A stretch of 64,000 bases of DNA from positions 2,356,001-2,420,000 of the forward strand of contig NZ_AP025286.1 of NCBI RefSeq assembly GCF_036492245.1. The letters are read 5' to 3'. Below the pieces are notes generated by a model that saw only the letters and a program-made list of their open reading frames with translations, did no database searches and was not told the DNA's origin. Positions 25,208-34,024 of this stretch are shown piece after piece (the first letter of the stretch is position 1; each line of letters begins with the position of its first letter). The translations under genes were made by a program, and so were the position numbers. The DNA comes from Treponema bryantii (GTDB lineage: Bacteria > Spirochaetota > Spirochaetia > Treponematales > Treponemataceae).

Positions 25208-26656
25208 TTACATTCCGTAAGTAGAAATGAATACACCAGCTGCAATAGCTGTACCAATTACACCTGCTACGTTTGGTCCCATTGCGTGCATCAAAAGGAA
25301 GTTTGTAGGATCTTCGGCCATACCTACTTTGTTAGCAACGCGGGCTGCCATTGGAACTGCTGATACACCAGCCGAACCGATAAGCGGATTAATCTTCTCT
25401 TTAAGGAAGAGGTTCATAATCTTAGCCATGATAAGACCACCCATTGTAGCGATACAGAAAGCGAGAAGACCAAGAACGATAATACCAAGTGAGTTAGCGT
25501 GCATGATCTTTTCCGGAGTCATCTGTGAACCTACACCAAGAGAAAGAAGAATAGAAACAATGTTCATAAGTTCATTCTCTACAGTCTTAGAAAGACGCTG
25601 TACAATTCCAACTTCCTTAATGAAGTTACCGAATGCGAGCATACCGATAAGTGGAGCTGCAGGTGGCAGAAGAAGAATTGTTACAACCAGCAAAAGCAAT
25701 GGGAAGAGAGTCTTTTCTGTCTTTGAAACAGGACGGAGCTGACTCATCTTAATCTGGCGTTCTTTCTTAGAAGTCAAAAGCTTCATGATAGGTGGCTGAA
25801 TCATTGGAACCAGTGCCATGTAAGAATATGCGGCAACGGCAATAACGGCCATCATCTCTGGAGCAAGTTTACCAGAAACATAGATAGAAGTAGGACCATC
25901 AGCACCACCAATAATAGCGATGGCACAAGCCTGCTTCATGTTATAGTCGATTCCAGGAATAAAGTTCATGGCAGCAACACCAAAGAGTGTAGCAAATACA
26001 CCGAGCTGTGCGGCACCACCGAGCAATGCAGTCTTAGGGTTAGCAATAAGTGGACCGAAGTCTGTCATTGCACCAATTCCCATAAAGATAAGCATTGGGA
26101 AGAACTCGTTTCCAACACCTGCATTGTAAATGATATGAAGCATACCATCTGGGCCATCACCCATTCCTGCACCAGGAATATTTACAAGAATAGTTCCGAA
26201 TCCGATTGGAATAAGAAGTAATGGTTCAAATCCCTTTACTACTGCAAGGTAAACAATAAGGAAGCCGATAGCAAGCATAATAAGTCTCTGCCAGCCCTTT
26301 ACCGGGTGAGCGGCAAGGTCAGCAGAGGCCTGTGCAGCCTGCTCTTCCTTAGCAATTTCCATAGCTTCCTTAGAAGCCTTTTCCTCTGCAAGCTCTGCTA
26401 CAGTAGGAGTATGAATCATCTTATAAATACCTGTATTCTTTCCAACATTCTTAAAGAATGATGAAACAGAAATAGGCTTAATATTTTCAGAACCTTTAAT
26501 GATTGTTGAAGATGCATAACTGCCAGATGAAGAAGTTCCAGAATCACCTGAAGCTCCGCAGCCAGCAAAAGAAAGCACTACAGCAATCAGACAGATTACA
26601 CTTGTAATCTTAAGGTACTTGAATTTATCATTTTTTTTGTTCAATTCTGTTTCCAT
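25208..26656 (-). CDS. oadB: Oxaloacetate decarboxylase beta subunit (sodium pump) with N-terminal extension
   Basis: Integral membrane subunit that decarboxylates carboxybiotin and exports sodium. The family block [20 protein letters not shown] contains the conserved Asp, and [31 protein letters not shown] and [18 protein letters not shown] are standard. The length (482) exceeds the usual ~375-435. The first ~75 residues are an addition: a hydrophobic segment ending in VLSFAGC that resembles a lipoprotein signal, a Ser/Gly-rich stretch and an Ala/Glu-rich helix. It lies 9 bases after oadA. Methylmalonyl-CoA or glutaconyl-CoA decarboxylase beta subunits are close relatives, but the OadA-type partner favours oxaloacetate. 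Confidence 0.94.
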   Translation of the reverse strand: METELNKKNDKFKYLKITSVICLIAVVLSFAGCGASGDSGTSSSGSYASSTIIKGSENIKPISVSSFFKNVGKNTGIYKMIHTPTVAELAEEKASKEAMEIAKEEQAAQASADLAAHPVKGWQRLIMLAIGFLIVYLAVVKGFEPLLLIPIGFGTILVNIPGAGMGDGPDGMLHIIYNAGVGNEFFPMLIFMGIGAMTDFGPLIANPKTALLGGAAQLGVFATLFGVAAMNFIPGIDYNMKQACAIAIIGGADGPTSIYVSGKLAPEMMAVIAVAAYSYMALVPMIQPPIMKLLTSKKERQIKMSQLRPVSKTEKTLFPLLLLVVTILLLPPAAPLIGMLAFGNFIKEVGIVQRLSKTVENELMNIVSILLSLGVGSQMTPEKIMHANSLGIIVLGLLAFCIATMGGLIMAKIMNLFLKEKINPLIGSAGVSAVPMAARVANKVGMAEDPTNFLLMHAMGPNVAGVIGTAIAAGVFISTYGM

Positions 26657-26665
26657 AATAAATCC

Positions 26666-28756
26666 TTACTGAACTTCAGCGAGTGTAGCACCCTGTGCAA
26701 TCTGACTGCCAGTTGCTGCGATAAAATGAATCTTACCAGCGGCACCAGCCTTAATTTCCAATTCCATCTTCATTGATTCAATGATGATTACTGTTGTGTC
26801 AGGAGAAACTGAGGCACCTTCGCTAACTGCATAGCGGAGCAAAGTTCCGGCAACAGGAGCTGGCACAGGTTTACCACCGGCAGATGCTGCAGGTGCTGGA
26901 GCTGGCTGAGCAGGAGCAGCAGGCTGTGGAGCTGGAGCTACAGGAGCAGCAGCAACAGGTGCACCACCGAGGTTAGCCAAAGTCTGGCCCTGTGCAATCT
27001 GAGTGCCTGGCTGTACAACAAAGCTGATTTTTCCGTCAGCTGGAGCCTTAACTTCGAGCTCCATCTTCATAGATTCAATAATGATTACAGTATCACCCTT
27101 CTTAACCTGAGCACCCTCGCTAACTGCATAGCGGAGAAGAGTTCCGGCAACAGGAGATGGCACTGGCTGACCACCACTTACTGCGGCAGCGGCAGGAGCG
27201 GCTGTGGCTGCTACTGGAGCAGCGCCGGCAGCACCGAATGTTACATTATAAGCAGTACCGTTTACATTTACGCTCATGCTGTCGCCAGCTGGGCCTGTTG
27301 TAACATTGTATGCTGTGCCATTAACGTTGATTGTATATGAACCACCCTTATTTTCTTTAGCAGCAGCAGGAGCAGCTTCTTTCTTAGCAAATGTTGCAGC
27401 TGCATCAACTGGTCCCTTAGAACGTTCAGCAAAGAACTTAGGAGCAACATTAGGGAACATAGCGTATGTGAGAACATCTTCATCAGAACCGTCACCACCA
27501 GCCTTCTTAGACTCTTCAACCATCTTGTCCCATTCAGGTTCAATAAGGTCAGCAGGACGACATGTAACAACTGCATCCATATGGTTCTGTTCAAGAGCCT
27601 TCTTAACAAGTTCTGGATCAGCATCAGTTGGAAGTTTACCGAACTTACCAGTAATCAAGTTACGGAAGTCCTGAGTCATTACTTTATATGGTCCCATAAG
27701 AACGTTCATAACAGCCTGTGTACCAACAATCTGAGATGTTGGAGTTACAAGTGGAACATAACCTGCAGCCTTGTGAACCTTTGGAAGTTCAGCAAGTACA
27801 GCGTCCATCTTGTCGCCTGCGTTCTGCTGTTTGAGCTGTGATTCGAGATTAGAAAGCATTCCGCCTGGTACCTGAGAAAGAAGAATACGTGTATCAGCAC
27901 CAAGGAATGCAGATTCAAGAGATGAATAGTGCTTGCGAACTTCGCGGAAGTAAGCAGCAATCTCAAGAAGAAGCTTTGTATCAAGACCTGTATCCATGTC
28001 TGTACCTTTGAGCATTTCTACTACAGTTTCTGTAGGAGAATGAGAAGTACCCATAGACATAGAAGAAATTGCTGTATCAAGCCAGTCTGCACCAGCTTCA
28101 GCAGCCTTCAAAAGTGTTGCAACAGAAAGACCTGTTGTTGCGTGTGAGTGGATTTCTACTGGAAGATCAACCTTAGCCTTAATCTTCTGTACGAGGTCAT
28201 AAGCTTCATATGGCTTAAGAAGACCAGACATATCCTTAATACAGATAGAATCTGCACCAAAGTCTGCATAAGTCTTAGCAAGCTCAGCATATTTTTCATT
28301 TGTGTGGAATGGAGTTACTGCATAAGAAATAGCCATCTGAACATCAACGCCAGATTTTTTAGCAGCCTTTGTAGCACATTCCATGTTACGAGGGTCGTTA
28401 CAAGCATCAAAGATACGGAAACAACCGATACCGTTCTTTGCAGCAGTTTCAACGAACTTCTCTACTACATCATCAGCATAGTGCTTGTAACCAAGAAGGT
28501 TCTGAGCACGAAGAAGCATCATGATTTTGTTGTTTGGAAGTGCTGCATGAAGTTTGCGGAGGCGCTCCCATGGATCTTCGTTCAGGAAGCGGATACAAGA
28601 GTCATAAGTTGCTCCACCCCATCCTTCGATATATTTGTAACCAACTTTATCAAGTTTATCACAGATTGGCAGCATATCTGCTGTTGTCATACGTGTTGCG
28701 TGAAGACTCTGATGAGCATCACGAATTGCAAGTTCTGTAATTCCTACTTTTGCCAT
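26666..28756 (-). CDS. oadA: Oxaloacetate decarboxylase alpha subunit with two biotin domains
   Basis: 696 residues, against about 590-600 in usual OadA. The carboxyltransferase domain (1 to ~280) has IRDAHQSLHATRM and CIRFLNEDPWERLR, with the metal-binding EIHSHATTG; the conserved PYC/OADA domain follows to ~455. An Ala-rich region then holds two similar strands, YTINVNGTAYNVTTGPAG and MSVNVNGTAYNVTFGAAG. Two biotinyl domains come last, with ESMKMELEV (Lys 564) and ESMKMELEI (Lys 663), 99 residues apart and joined by a Pro/Ala linker. Their DNA is nearly identical in places, suggesting recent duplication. Transfers the carboxyl group of oxaloacetate to biotin for OadB. Confidence 0.95.
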   Translation of the reverse strand: MAKVGITELAIRDAHQSLHATRMTTADMLPICDKLDKVGYKYIEGWGGATYDSCIRFLNEDPWERLRKLHAALPNNKIMMLLRAQNLLGYKHYADDVVEKFVETAAKNGIGCFRIFDACNDPRNMECATKAAKKSGVDVQMAISYAVTPFHTNEKYAELAKTYADFGADSICIKDMSGLLKPYEAYDLVQKIKAKVDLPVEIHSHATTGLSVATLLKAAEAGADWLDTAISSMSMGTSHSPTETVVEMLKGTDMDTGLDTKLLLEIAAYFREVRKHYSSLESAFLGADTRILLSQVPGGMLSNLESQLKQQNAGDKMDAVLAELPKVHKAAGYVPLVTPTSQIVGTQAVMNVLMGPYKVMTQDFRNLITGKFGKLPTDADPELVKKALEQNHMDAVVTCRPADLIEPEWDKMVEESKKAGGDGSDEDVLTYAMFPNVAPKFFAERSKGPVDAAATFAKKEAAPAAAKENKGGSYTINVNGTAYNVTTGPAGDSMSVNVNGTAYNVTFGAAGAAPVAATAAPAAAAVSGGQPVPSPVAGTLLRYAVSEGAQVKKGDTVIIIESMKMELEVKAPADGKISFVVQPGTQIAQGQTLANLGGAPVAAAPVAPAPQPAAPAQPAPAPAASAGGKPVPAPVAGTLLRYAVSEGASVSPDTTVIIIESMKMELEIKAGAAGKIHFIAATGSQIAQGATLAEVQ

Positions 28757-28774
28757 ATATTTATACCCCTATAT

Positions 28775-29023
28775 TTACGAATTCAATGCCTTGTCATGCA
28801 CGGCAGCTGCGATTGCAGCAATAATAGCACCATCATTTCCAGTATTTACCGGAGCTGAAGCCTTTGGTGTGTCAACAGGCTGTTCTTTATCGAGTTTAAG
28901 TGCATGAATAACACCCTTCAGGATGGTCATACAGATAATCAGGATAATGATAAAGCTGAATACAACACACATACCAAGCAGAGTCAGAAGTCCGCTCTGA
29001 CCAAGCATTTCAGTAATTGTCAT
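28775..29023 (-). CDS. oadG: Oxaloacetate decarboxylase gamma subunit
   Basis: 82 residues from the ATG at 29023, chosen because GAGG lies 9 bases upstream and a stable leader hairpin occupies the sequence before it. One membrane helix (LLTLLGMCVVFSFIIILIIC, near residues 13-32) and a short Ala/Pro-rich cytoplasmic tail match OadG, the small subunit that holds alpha and beta together. First gene of oadGAB. Confidence 0.88.
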   Translation of the reverse strand: MTITEMLGQSGLLTLLGMCVVFSFIIILIICMTILKGVIHALKLDKEQPVDTPKASAPVNTGNDGAIIAAIAAAVHDKALNS

Positions 29024-29040
29024 ATATTTATCCTCAAAAT

Positions 29041-29054
29041 CCCGGCGTACCGGG
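29041..29054 (-). promoter_or_regulatory. Leader hairpin before the oadG ribosome binding site
   Basis: Perfect 5-bp CCCGG / CCGGG stem with a four-base loop, 5 bases before the GAGG site. It may stabilise the mRNA 5' end or tune initiation. Confidence 0.4.
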
Positions 29055-29131
29055 TAGTTTTTCAAAAAAAATCGAAACATACGCCCGATTTTAATACGTC
29101 AGATTATAATGAAACAAGACTAAAAGTTCAA

Positions 29132-29160
29132 TTCACAGAAAACAATTTCTATGCTAGAAT
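29132..29160 (+). promoter_or_regulatory. Promoter of the membrane-protein gene
   Basis: TTCACA (29132-29137), 17-base spacer, TAGAAT (29155-29160) with an upstream TGC extended -10. Confidence 0.65.
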
Positions 29161-29208
29161 ATTACTAAAGATTACAGGTCTAAAAGGCCCATAATCAGAG
29201 GTAATAAA

Positions 29209-29892
29209 ATGACAATTGCAAACTGGATTCTTCTTGGCGCTTTAATAATTATAATTGGGCTTCTGATTGTTTCTTATATCATCAAACATGCTATGCTCCA
29301 GAAAATCTGTGAATGTTTAATAATTCCATTTTTTGGTGCACTAAACATTTTACTGTTAAGAGATTTTCTGCCAGATTCCCTTCACTTAATTAAGGTAACA
29401 ATATTTGCACTTTCAATTGCCACCCTCTCAACAGTTTTTCTGGCTTTCGAAAAAATTAAACTTCTGCGAATCTTCGGTCGTATTTTTATTCTTGCGAACG
29501 TATTCTGCTGGTGTACATTATATAGAACAGTATTCTTTATTCACAAAGTTCCATTATGGCTTATAATTCTGATGTGTGCTATTTATCTGACGGGAACTGT
29601 CATTGCAATAATACTTTCAGGAAAGCAGGATGTTCGTTTTTACATTCTTTTTGCATTTGGCTTTGCATTATCATCATACCTGCATTTCTGCAGTCTGATT
29701 TTCCTGTGCTATGAGACAACCGGCCACACAATTATACTGTTTGCAGGTACCTCAATCTTCCTGGCTCTCACAGCGTTCCATTTTATAAATCAGGCAAAGT
29801 TAAAATTTAAGCACGCCGGAAAAATCAGATACAGCCTTCTGGTTATATCTCAAATTCTCATAGCGTGCTCAAATATTCTGATGTGCCGATAA
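29209..29892 (+). CDS. Multi-pass membrane protein of unknown function
   Basis: 227 residues, with at least seven hydrophobic segments covering nearly the whole length (e.g. WILLGALIIIIGLLIVSYII, VTIFALSIATLSTVFLAF, YILFAFGFALSSYLHFCSLI). AGAGG lies before the ATG and a promoter with 17-base spacing is visible. Segment number and size recall the YhhN/lysoplasmalogenase family, but I see no secure motif. Transcribed alone, divergent from oadG and convergent with dapB; its TAA is directly followed by hairpin element C. Confidence 0.75.
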   Translation: MTIANWILLGALIIIIGLLIVSYIIKHAMLQKICECLIIPFFGALNILLLRDFLPDSLHLIKVTIFALSIATLSTVFLAFEKIKLLRIFGRIFILANVFCWCTLYRTVFFIHKVPLWLIILMCAIYLTGTVIAIILSGKQDVRFYILFAFGFALSSYLHFCSLIFLCYETTGHTIILFAGTSIFLALTAFHFINQAKLKFKHAGKIRYSLLVISQILIACSNILMCR

Positions 29893-29977
29893 TCGAAGAA
29901 CCGTTAAAAAATGGGCTGCGACAGCGGGCCATTTTAGGTTCATCGAAAAAACGGCTCAGAGGCAAGCTGTGCTTGCC
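29893..29977 (+). repeat. CCGTTAAAA hairpin element, copy C
   Basis: Core 29893-29946: arms TCGAAGAACC and GGTTCATCGA, conserved CCGTTAAAA and TTTTAGG, inner stem ATGG / CCAT replacing the ACGA / TCGT of copies A and B. The tail carries a second hairpin GGCAAGC-3-GCTTGCC (29961-29977). The element begins at the base after the stop codon of the membrane-protein gene and fills the gap to dapB; it may serve as a terminator for both. Confidence 0.8.
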
Positions 29978-29983
29978 GACCTA

Positions 29984-30763
29984 TCAATAAATATCATCCC
30001 AGCCGTAGAGATTTCCCTTAGAAACCTTACCACTCTTAAGAGCAGCATCAAGTTTAATAAGAGATTCTACCGCGCCAACAGCAAAGCCTTCACGGCTTCT
30101 TGCTGTATGTGTAAGCTCGATTGTATCTGCAGTTCCATCAAAGAAAACCTTATGCGTTCCAGGAACATTACCACAGCGGGTTGAACTTACATGAAGCTGA
30201 TTTGCAGCTGGTCTTTCATGGAAAGCATCAGTTACAATTTCAGTCTTATCTTTATAACCAAGCTGAACACGGCGTGCAATTTCAAGTGCAGTACCACTAG
30301 GACTATCTGCCTTCTGATTATGATGAAGCTCCCATGTTGCAACATCATAATCTTTATATTCAGCCATAATCTTTGCAGCTTCTTCTACAATTTTATAGAA
30401 CATATTTACGCCGATAGAAAAGTTTCCGGCAGTCATAACTGTTCCACCAACCTGCTTTGCATATTCAGCAATTTCTGCATGCTTGTCATTCCAGCCTGTA
30501 GTTCCAACAACAAGAGGAAGTCCAAGTGGAAGGAGTGCACGGACATTAGCAAGAACAGCAGTTGGATGAGTAAACTCAATAATTCCCTCTGCCCCGCTTG
30601 ATTTTACAGCGCGCACAATTGCATCTGTATCTCCAGCAGCAACTTTTACTTTGGCATCATCTGCCATAACATCTATAGTTGTAACAACCTCATGACCGGC
30701 ACGCTTAGCAGCCTGCTCAATCATATGTCCCATCTTTCCATAACCAACAAGTGCAATCTTCAT
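29984..30763 (-). CDS. dapB: 4-hydroxy-tetrahydrodipicolinate reductase
   Basis: Reduces the dihydrodipicolinate precursor with NAD(P)H on the way to diaminopimelate and lysine. The ATG at 30763 has AAGGAG 8 bases upstream and gives the Rossmann start MKIALVGYGKMG; the longer frame adds 12 non-family residues. The catalytic block is ELHHNQKADSPSGTALEIA, and GTTGWND and GNFSIGVNMFYK are standard. 259 residues, normal length. It follows a beta-propeller gene and lysC on the same strand. Confidence 0.97.
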   Translation of the reverse strand: MKIALVGYGKMGHMIEQAAKRAGHEVVTTIDVMADDAKVKVAAGDTDAIVRAVKSSGAEGIIEFTHPTAVLANVRALLPLGLPLVVGTTGWNDKHAEIAEYAKQVGGTVMTAGNFSIGVNMFYKIVEEAAKIMAEYKDYDVATWELHHNQKADSPSGTALEIARRVQLGYKDKTEIVTDAFHERPAANQLHVSSTRCGNVPGTHKVFFDGTADTIELTHTARSREGFAVGAVESLIKLDAALKSGKVSKGNLYGWDDIY

Positions 30764-30817
30764 AAAAAACTCCTTTGTTTGATTTTCGTATAATATCAAA
30801 AAAAGATTTTTTAATCA

Positions 30818-31828
30818 TTAGTTTTGTATTTCATAAAGCTCAATATTTGCATCCTGAAAGTTTGAAAAGCACAGATATTTTCCATCAGGACTGATATCAA
30901 GACCGGTAGGTTGATTACCACCTTCAAAGGCTGTAACAACGTTCATAGACTGGGTATCTATAATTTGAATCTTTCCATTTTTTGGACTTCGTTTTGTGTA
31001 ATCTTCAGGATTATTCGGACCACGAGAAGAAACAAAAAGCCATCTATCCTGATAAAGTTTAATAGTATTTGGATTATTGAACACCTGAGTTTTGCCTGCA
31101 ATCTTAAAGGTTTTAAGATTTATTTCGTAAATCATTCTGTGATACATATCGGAAACATATGCCTTTGTACTGTCCGAATTCAAAACAATATGCCGCATAG
31201 CTCCCTTTTCAACTTTCAACACCGAAAGCTGCTTTCCTGTTTCAACATCAAACTTTTCTACAAGTCCAGCATCAAAGGAAAGGCTTATAAGACTTTTTCC
31301 ATCCTCAATAAAATATAGCCCTCGAGGTGCAGCTCCTGTAGAAATTTTTCTGAGGCAACTTCCCGTCTCATAATCAATTATAGAAACATCATTCGAAACC
31401 CAGTTAGAAACGGCCAGCAGCTGCTTTTCGTCAGAAAAAGCAATAAACTTTGACCAGTTTCCTCCGGTAGCTATAGTTCTTTTATATTCAAAACCAGGAT
31501 AAGAATATTCGTACAGCTTTGCAGTTGTCATTTGTGAAACCAAAAAAACATTTTTCTGAGAAATAAAAAGACCTTCTGCAAAGCCAAGTTGTAAAGCATC
31601 AGGAGGAACTATTCGTTTTACAATTTTCTTTTCCTGAATGCTGAAAACATCAAAACCATTATCATTTAATAACGGCATAATTATGAATTTACTGTCCGGA
31701 GAAAACAAAACTTGCTTAGGCTGTTCGCCACATGTGTAAACACCGATTTTTGTCAGTTCCGGCGCCTGTGCATACACAAAACCAGCAAGGCATATTGTTA
31801 GCACCAGGACAGTAAATGCTTTTTTCAT
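30818..31828 (-). CDS. Secreted YVTN/YncE-like beta-propeller protein
   Basis: 336 residues. Signal peptide MKKAFTVLVLTICLAGFVYA with a likely cut after AYA/AQA-like residues, then about seven repeats of the propeller type: VLFSPDSKFIIMPLL, LLAVSNWVSNDVSIIDYETG, KSLISLSFDAGLVEKFDVET, KAYVSDMYHRMIYEINLKTF, IQIIDTQSMNVVTAFEGG, LDISPDGKYLCFSNF. No catalytic motif is seen; a binding or scaffold role outside the cytoplasm is likely. It starts 9 bases after the lysC stop, so it sits between two lysine-pathway genes in one apparent operon. Confidence 0.88.
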   Translation of the reverse strand: MKKAFTVLVLTICLAGFVYAQAPELTKIGVYTCGEQPKQVLFSPDSKFIIMPLLNDNGFDVFSIQEKKIVKRIVPPDALQLGFAEGLFISQKNVFLVSQMTTAKLYEYSYPGFEYKRTIATGGNWSKFIAFSDEKQLLAVSNWVSNDVSIIDYETGSCLRKISTGAAPRGLYFIEDGKSLISLSFDAGLVEKFDVETGKQLSVLKVEKGAMRHIVLNSDSTKAYVSDMYHRMIYEINLKTFKIAGKTQVFNNPNTIKLYQDRWLFVSSRGPNNPEDYTKRSPKNGKIQIIDTQSMNVVTAFEGGNQPTGLDISPDGKYLCFSNFQDANIELYEIQN

Positions 31829-31837
31829 AACTGTTTA

Positions 31838-33163
31838 TCAACTGAAATATGCATTGTGAAGAATCTGAACAGTTTTATCTGCTTCATCATCATTTACAAT
31901 CATACTGATATTAACTTTGCTTGCGCCCTGAGAAATCATCTGAACATTGATTCCTTCTTCAGCAAGAGCATCAAAGCCGCTTGCAAGGATAGCAGAAGAA
32001 TGAGCTGCGTCACAAATAATAGTAACGATAGCCTTATCCTTACGAACAGATACCTGACTAGCCTGCTCGAGATCGGAAATAAGACCTGTAAGATCAGACT
32101 TTGTATTTACAGTAAGAGAAACAGAAACTTCAGAAGTAGCAATTACATCAATACTGATATTCCATTTAAGGAAGTTATTGAAGATGTGAGCCAGGAAGCC
32201 TGCAGCGCCCAGCATACGTGAAGAAACAATATCAATCAAAGTGATGTGTTTTACAGTTGTAATTGCGCAAACAGGTGGAACTTTTCCAGAATGTTTTTCT
32301 ACAATAATAGACCCCGGGCTTGTAATATTGTAAGAGTTCTTAACACGAACCGGAGTTCCAGTTTTACGAACAGGAAGCATAGAACGAGGATGAAGAACCT
32401 GAGCTCCGAACATAGCAAGCTCCTGAGCTTCTTCGTAAGTAACTTCAGGAACAGGCTTAGCCTCTTTTACAACGCGAGGGTCAGTAGTAAGAATACCGTC
32501 AACATCCTTCCAGGTCTGAACTTCTTCAGCGCGCATAGCAGCACCAATCATTGTTGCTGTAAGATCAGAACCACCACGCCCAAGAGTTGTTATATTTCCT
32601 TTTTTGTCTTTTGCAATAAAGCCAGTTACGATAGGAATATGATTGTCTGTGCCGTTTTTGTAATCATTAAGATGAGCCGGAATATTTTCCCAAACCTCAT
32701 CGAGAAGTTCAGCAGACATATAGTTAGAATCAGAAACAATTCCAATATCCCATGCATCATAGAAGCGGGCTGGAATTCCCTGAGACTCCAAGTAAGCTGC
32801 CATCATACGAACAGACATACGCTCGCCAAAGCTAACAAGATAGTCGCGTGAACGTTTACTGATTTCTTTAAGCATTGAAATACCGGTAAGCAGCTGTTTA
32901 AGCTCAGTCAAAAGAGCTTCAATAGTTTCAATTTTAATTCCAAGCTCAGCGGCAGTATCCTCATGGAGTTTAGCAACTCCAGCAACATCAACCTCTCCGA
33001 GCACAGCCTTATCTGCAGCTTCCAGAAGATGGTCTGTAGTATCTCCCATAGCTGAAAGTACTACAGCAGGTCTCTTATCCTGATAAGCCTTAATAATAGA
33101 AGCAACATGCTTGATTCTCTCTGCATTAGCAACAGAAGAACCCCCGAATTTCATTACTATCAT
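31838..33163 (-). CDS. lysC: Aspartate kinase
   Basis: Phosphorylates aspartate, the first step toward lysine, threonine and methionine. 441 residues, in the range of monofunctional enzymes. KFGGSSVANAERIK starts the kinase domain; FIAKDKKGNITTLGRGGSDL and the block WKDVDGILTTDPR are typical. The C-terminal ~140 residues contain two ACT domains (e.g. VSRKDKAIVTII-like VSVRKDKAIVTIICDAA, INVQMISQGASKVNISMIV), the usual site of feedback by lysine. AAGGAA precedes the ATG. No lysine riboswitch fits in the short leader. Confidence 0.96.
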   Translation of the reverse strand: MIVMKFGGSSVANAERIKHVASIIKAYQDKRPAVVLSAMGDTTDHLLEAADKAVLGEVDVAGVAKLHEDTAAELGIKIETIEALLTELKQLLTGISMLKEISKRSRDYLVSFGERMSVRMMAAYLESQGIPARFYDAWDIGIVSDSNYMSAELLDEVWENIPAHLNDYKNGTDNHIPIVTGFIAKDKKGNITTLGRGGSDLTATMIGAAMRAEEVQTWKDVDGILTTDPRVVKEAKPVPEVTYEEAQELAMFGAQVLHPRSMLPVRKTGTPVRVKNSYNITSPGSIIVEKHSGKVPPVCAITTVKHITLIDIVSSRMLGAAGFLAHIFNNFLKWNISIDVIATSEVSVSLTVNTKSDLTGLISDLEQASQVSVRKDKAIVTIICDAAHSSAILASGFDALAEEGINVQMISQGASKVNISMIVNDDEADKTVQILHNAYFS

Positions 33164-33242
33164 ATTTATATTCCTTATAATAGATTGATTATAGTGATTT
33201 ACTTAATTGTGTGGAAGTACATTGAAAAATCTTATTCCATAT

Positions 33243-33274
33243 AAAAAAGGCCTTCCCCGAAGGAAAGACCTTTT
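33243..33274 (-). terminator. Terminator after the outer-membrane protein gene
   Basis: AAAAGG.CTTCC / GGAAAG.CCTTTT stem (33245-33274) with a T-run on the minus strand, between lysC's start region and the gene ending at 33300. Confidence 0.85.
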
Positions 33275-33299
33275 AATCAACAGTAAATCTTATGCCTTA

Positions 33300-33938
33300 T
33301 TAGAAGAACTTAAACTCAAGTCCAAGTCCACCGTAGAGGGTTCTGCGGGCAAAAGAATAAGTAGGATAAGAAGCTCCTCCTACCTGATATCCATTTACTT
33401 CAATTGGAACATCTTTCTTTTTAAAGTCACAAACAAAACGTCCAGAAAGAACAAGGCCAAGATGATCTGTAAAATAAAATTTAAAATCAGCTCCAGTTAT
33501 AAGACCTACTGTAAAATCCTGTTTCTTTGCATTTGTAATATCACCCAAAGAAGCTAAAGGAATTTCAAAATTTGGACCTACACCAAAACCAACTGTAAAT
33601 TTCCACAAATCAAGATTCAGCCATGCCATTGGAGAAAGATCCAGAATATGCATATTATACTGAACATTCTGGGTACCATCTTTTGCAAATGTAATCGAAC
33701 TTCTTACATAATTTGCTTCTGCCTGAATTCCAAGACCTCCAAACAATGCAAAGTTAGCATAAGCTCCAAAACCAAAGTCGAAAGTCTTATCTTCTTTTGC
33801 AGCATTGTAATTATCAGCAAAAGAACCACCATCAAAGTTTCTACCAAGAATACCACGTGCTCCAACTTCAAAATCAAGAGCAAAAGTAGCACTTAGCATT
33901 AAAACAGCTGTAAAAGCCATAGCAATAATCTTCTTCAT
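33300..33938 (-). CDS. Putative outer-membrane beta-barrel protein
   Basis: 212 residues with a clear signal peptide (MKKIIAMAFTAVLMLSATFA). The mature part alternates hydrophobic and polar residues in strand-like stretches (FDFGFGAYANFALFGGLGIQ, FTVGFGVGPNFEIPLASLGD, FKFYFTDHLGLVLSGRFVCD) and ends in Phe (GGLGLEFKFF), as expected for an OmpA/OmpW-like barrel of about eight strands. Similar small barrels are frequent in Treponema. Transcribed alone with its own terminator. Ligand and role unknown. Confidence 0.85.
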   Translation of the reverse strand: MKKIIAMAFTAVLMLSATFALDFEVGARGILGRNFDGGSFADNYNAAKEDKTFDFGFGAYANFALFGGLGIQAEANYVRSSITFAKDGTQNVQYNMHILDLSPMAWLNLDLWKFTVGFGVGPNFEIPLASLGDITNAKKQDFTVGLITGADFKFYFTDHLGLVLSGRFVCDFKKKDVPIEVNGYQVGGASYPTYSFARRTLYGGLGLEFKFF

Positions 33939-34024
33939 TTTAATACATCTCCTCTTTAAGTAGATTCATAATATTATAACAAAAGAGTAACGTATTTTTG
34001 TTACTATTGCAAATCACTTTATTT

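Noticed and set aside
27274-27674. Open frames on both strands within oadA
   Set aside because: They arise from the Ala-rich, GC-richer repeat region of oadA and have low-complexity sequence.
28148-28858. 236-codon plus-strand frame
   Set aside because: It lies opposite the conserved carboxyltransferase domain of oadA and is Cys/Ser-rich without signal or start site.
29961-29977. Hairpin considered as a simple terminator
   Set aside because: The stem is terminator-like, but the nearest T-run on the minus strand is nine bases away and the hairpin is part of a larger repeated element, so it is listed under element C.
33164-33299. Search for a lysine riboswitch before lysC
   Set aside because: The leader is too short and lacks the conserved lysine-riboswitch junctions.
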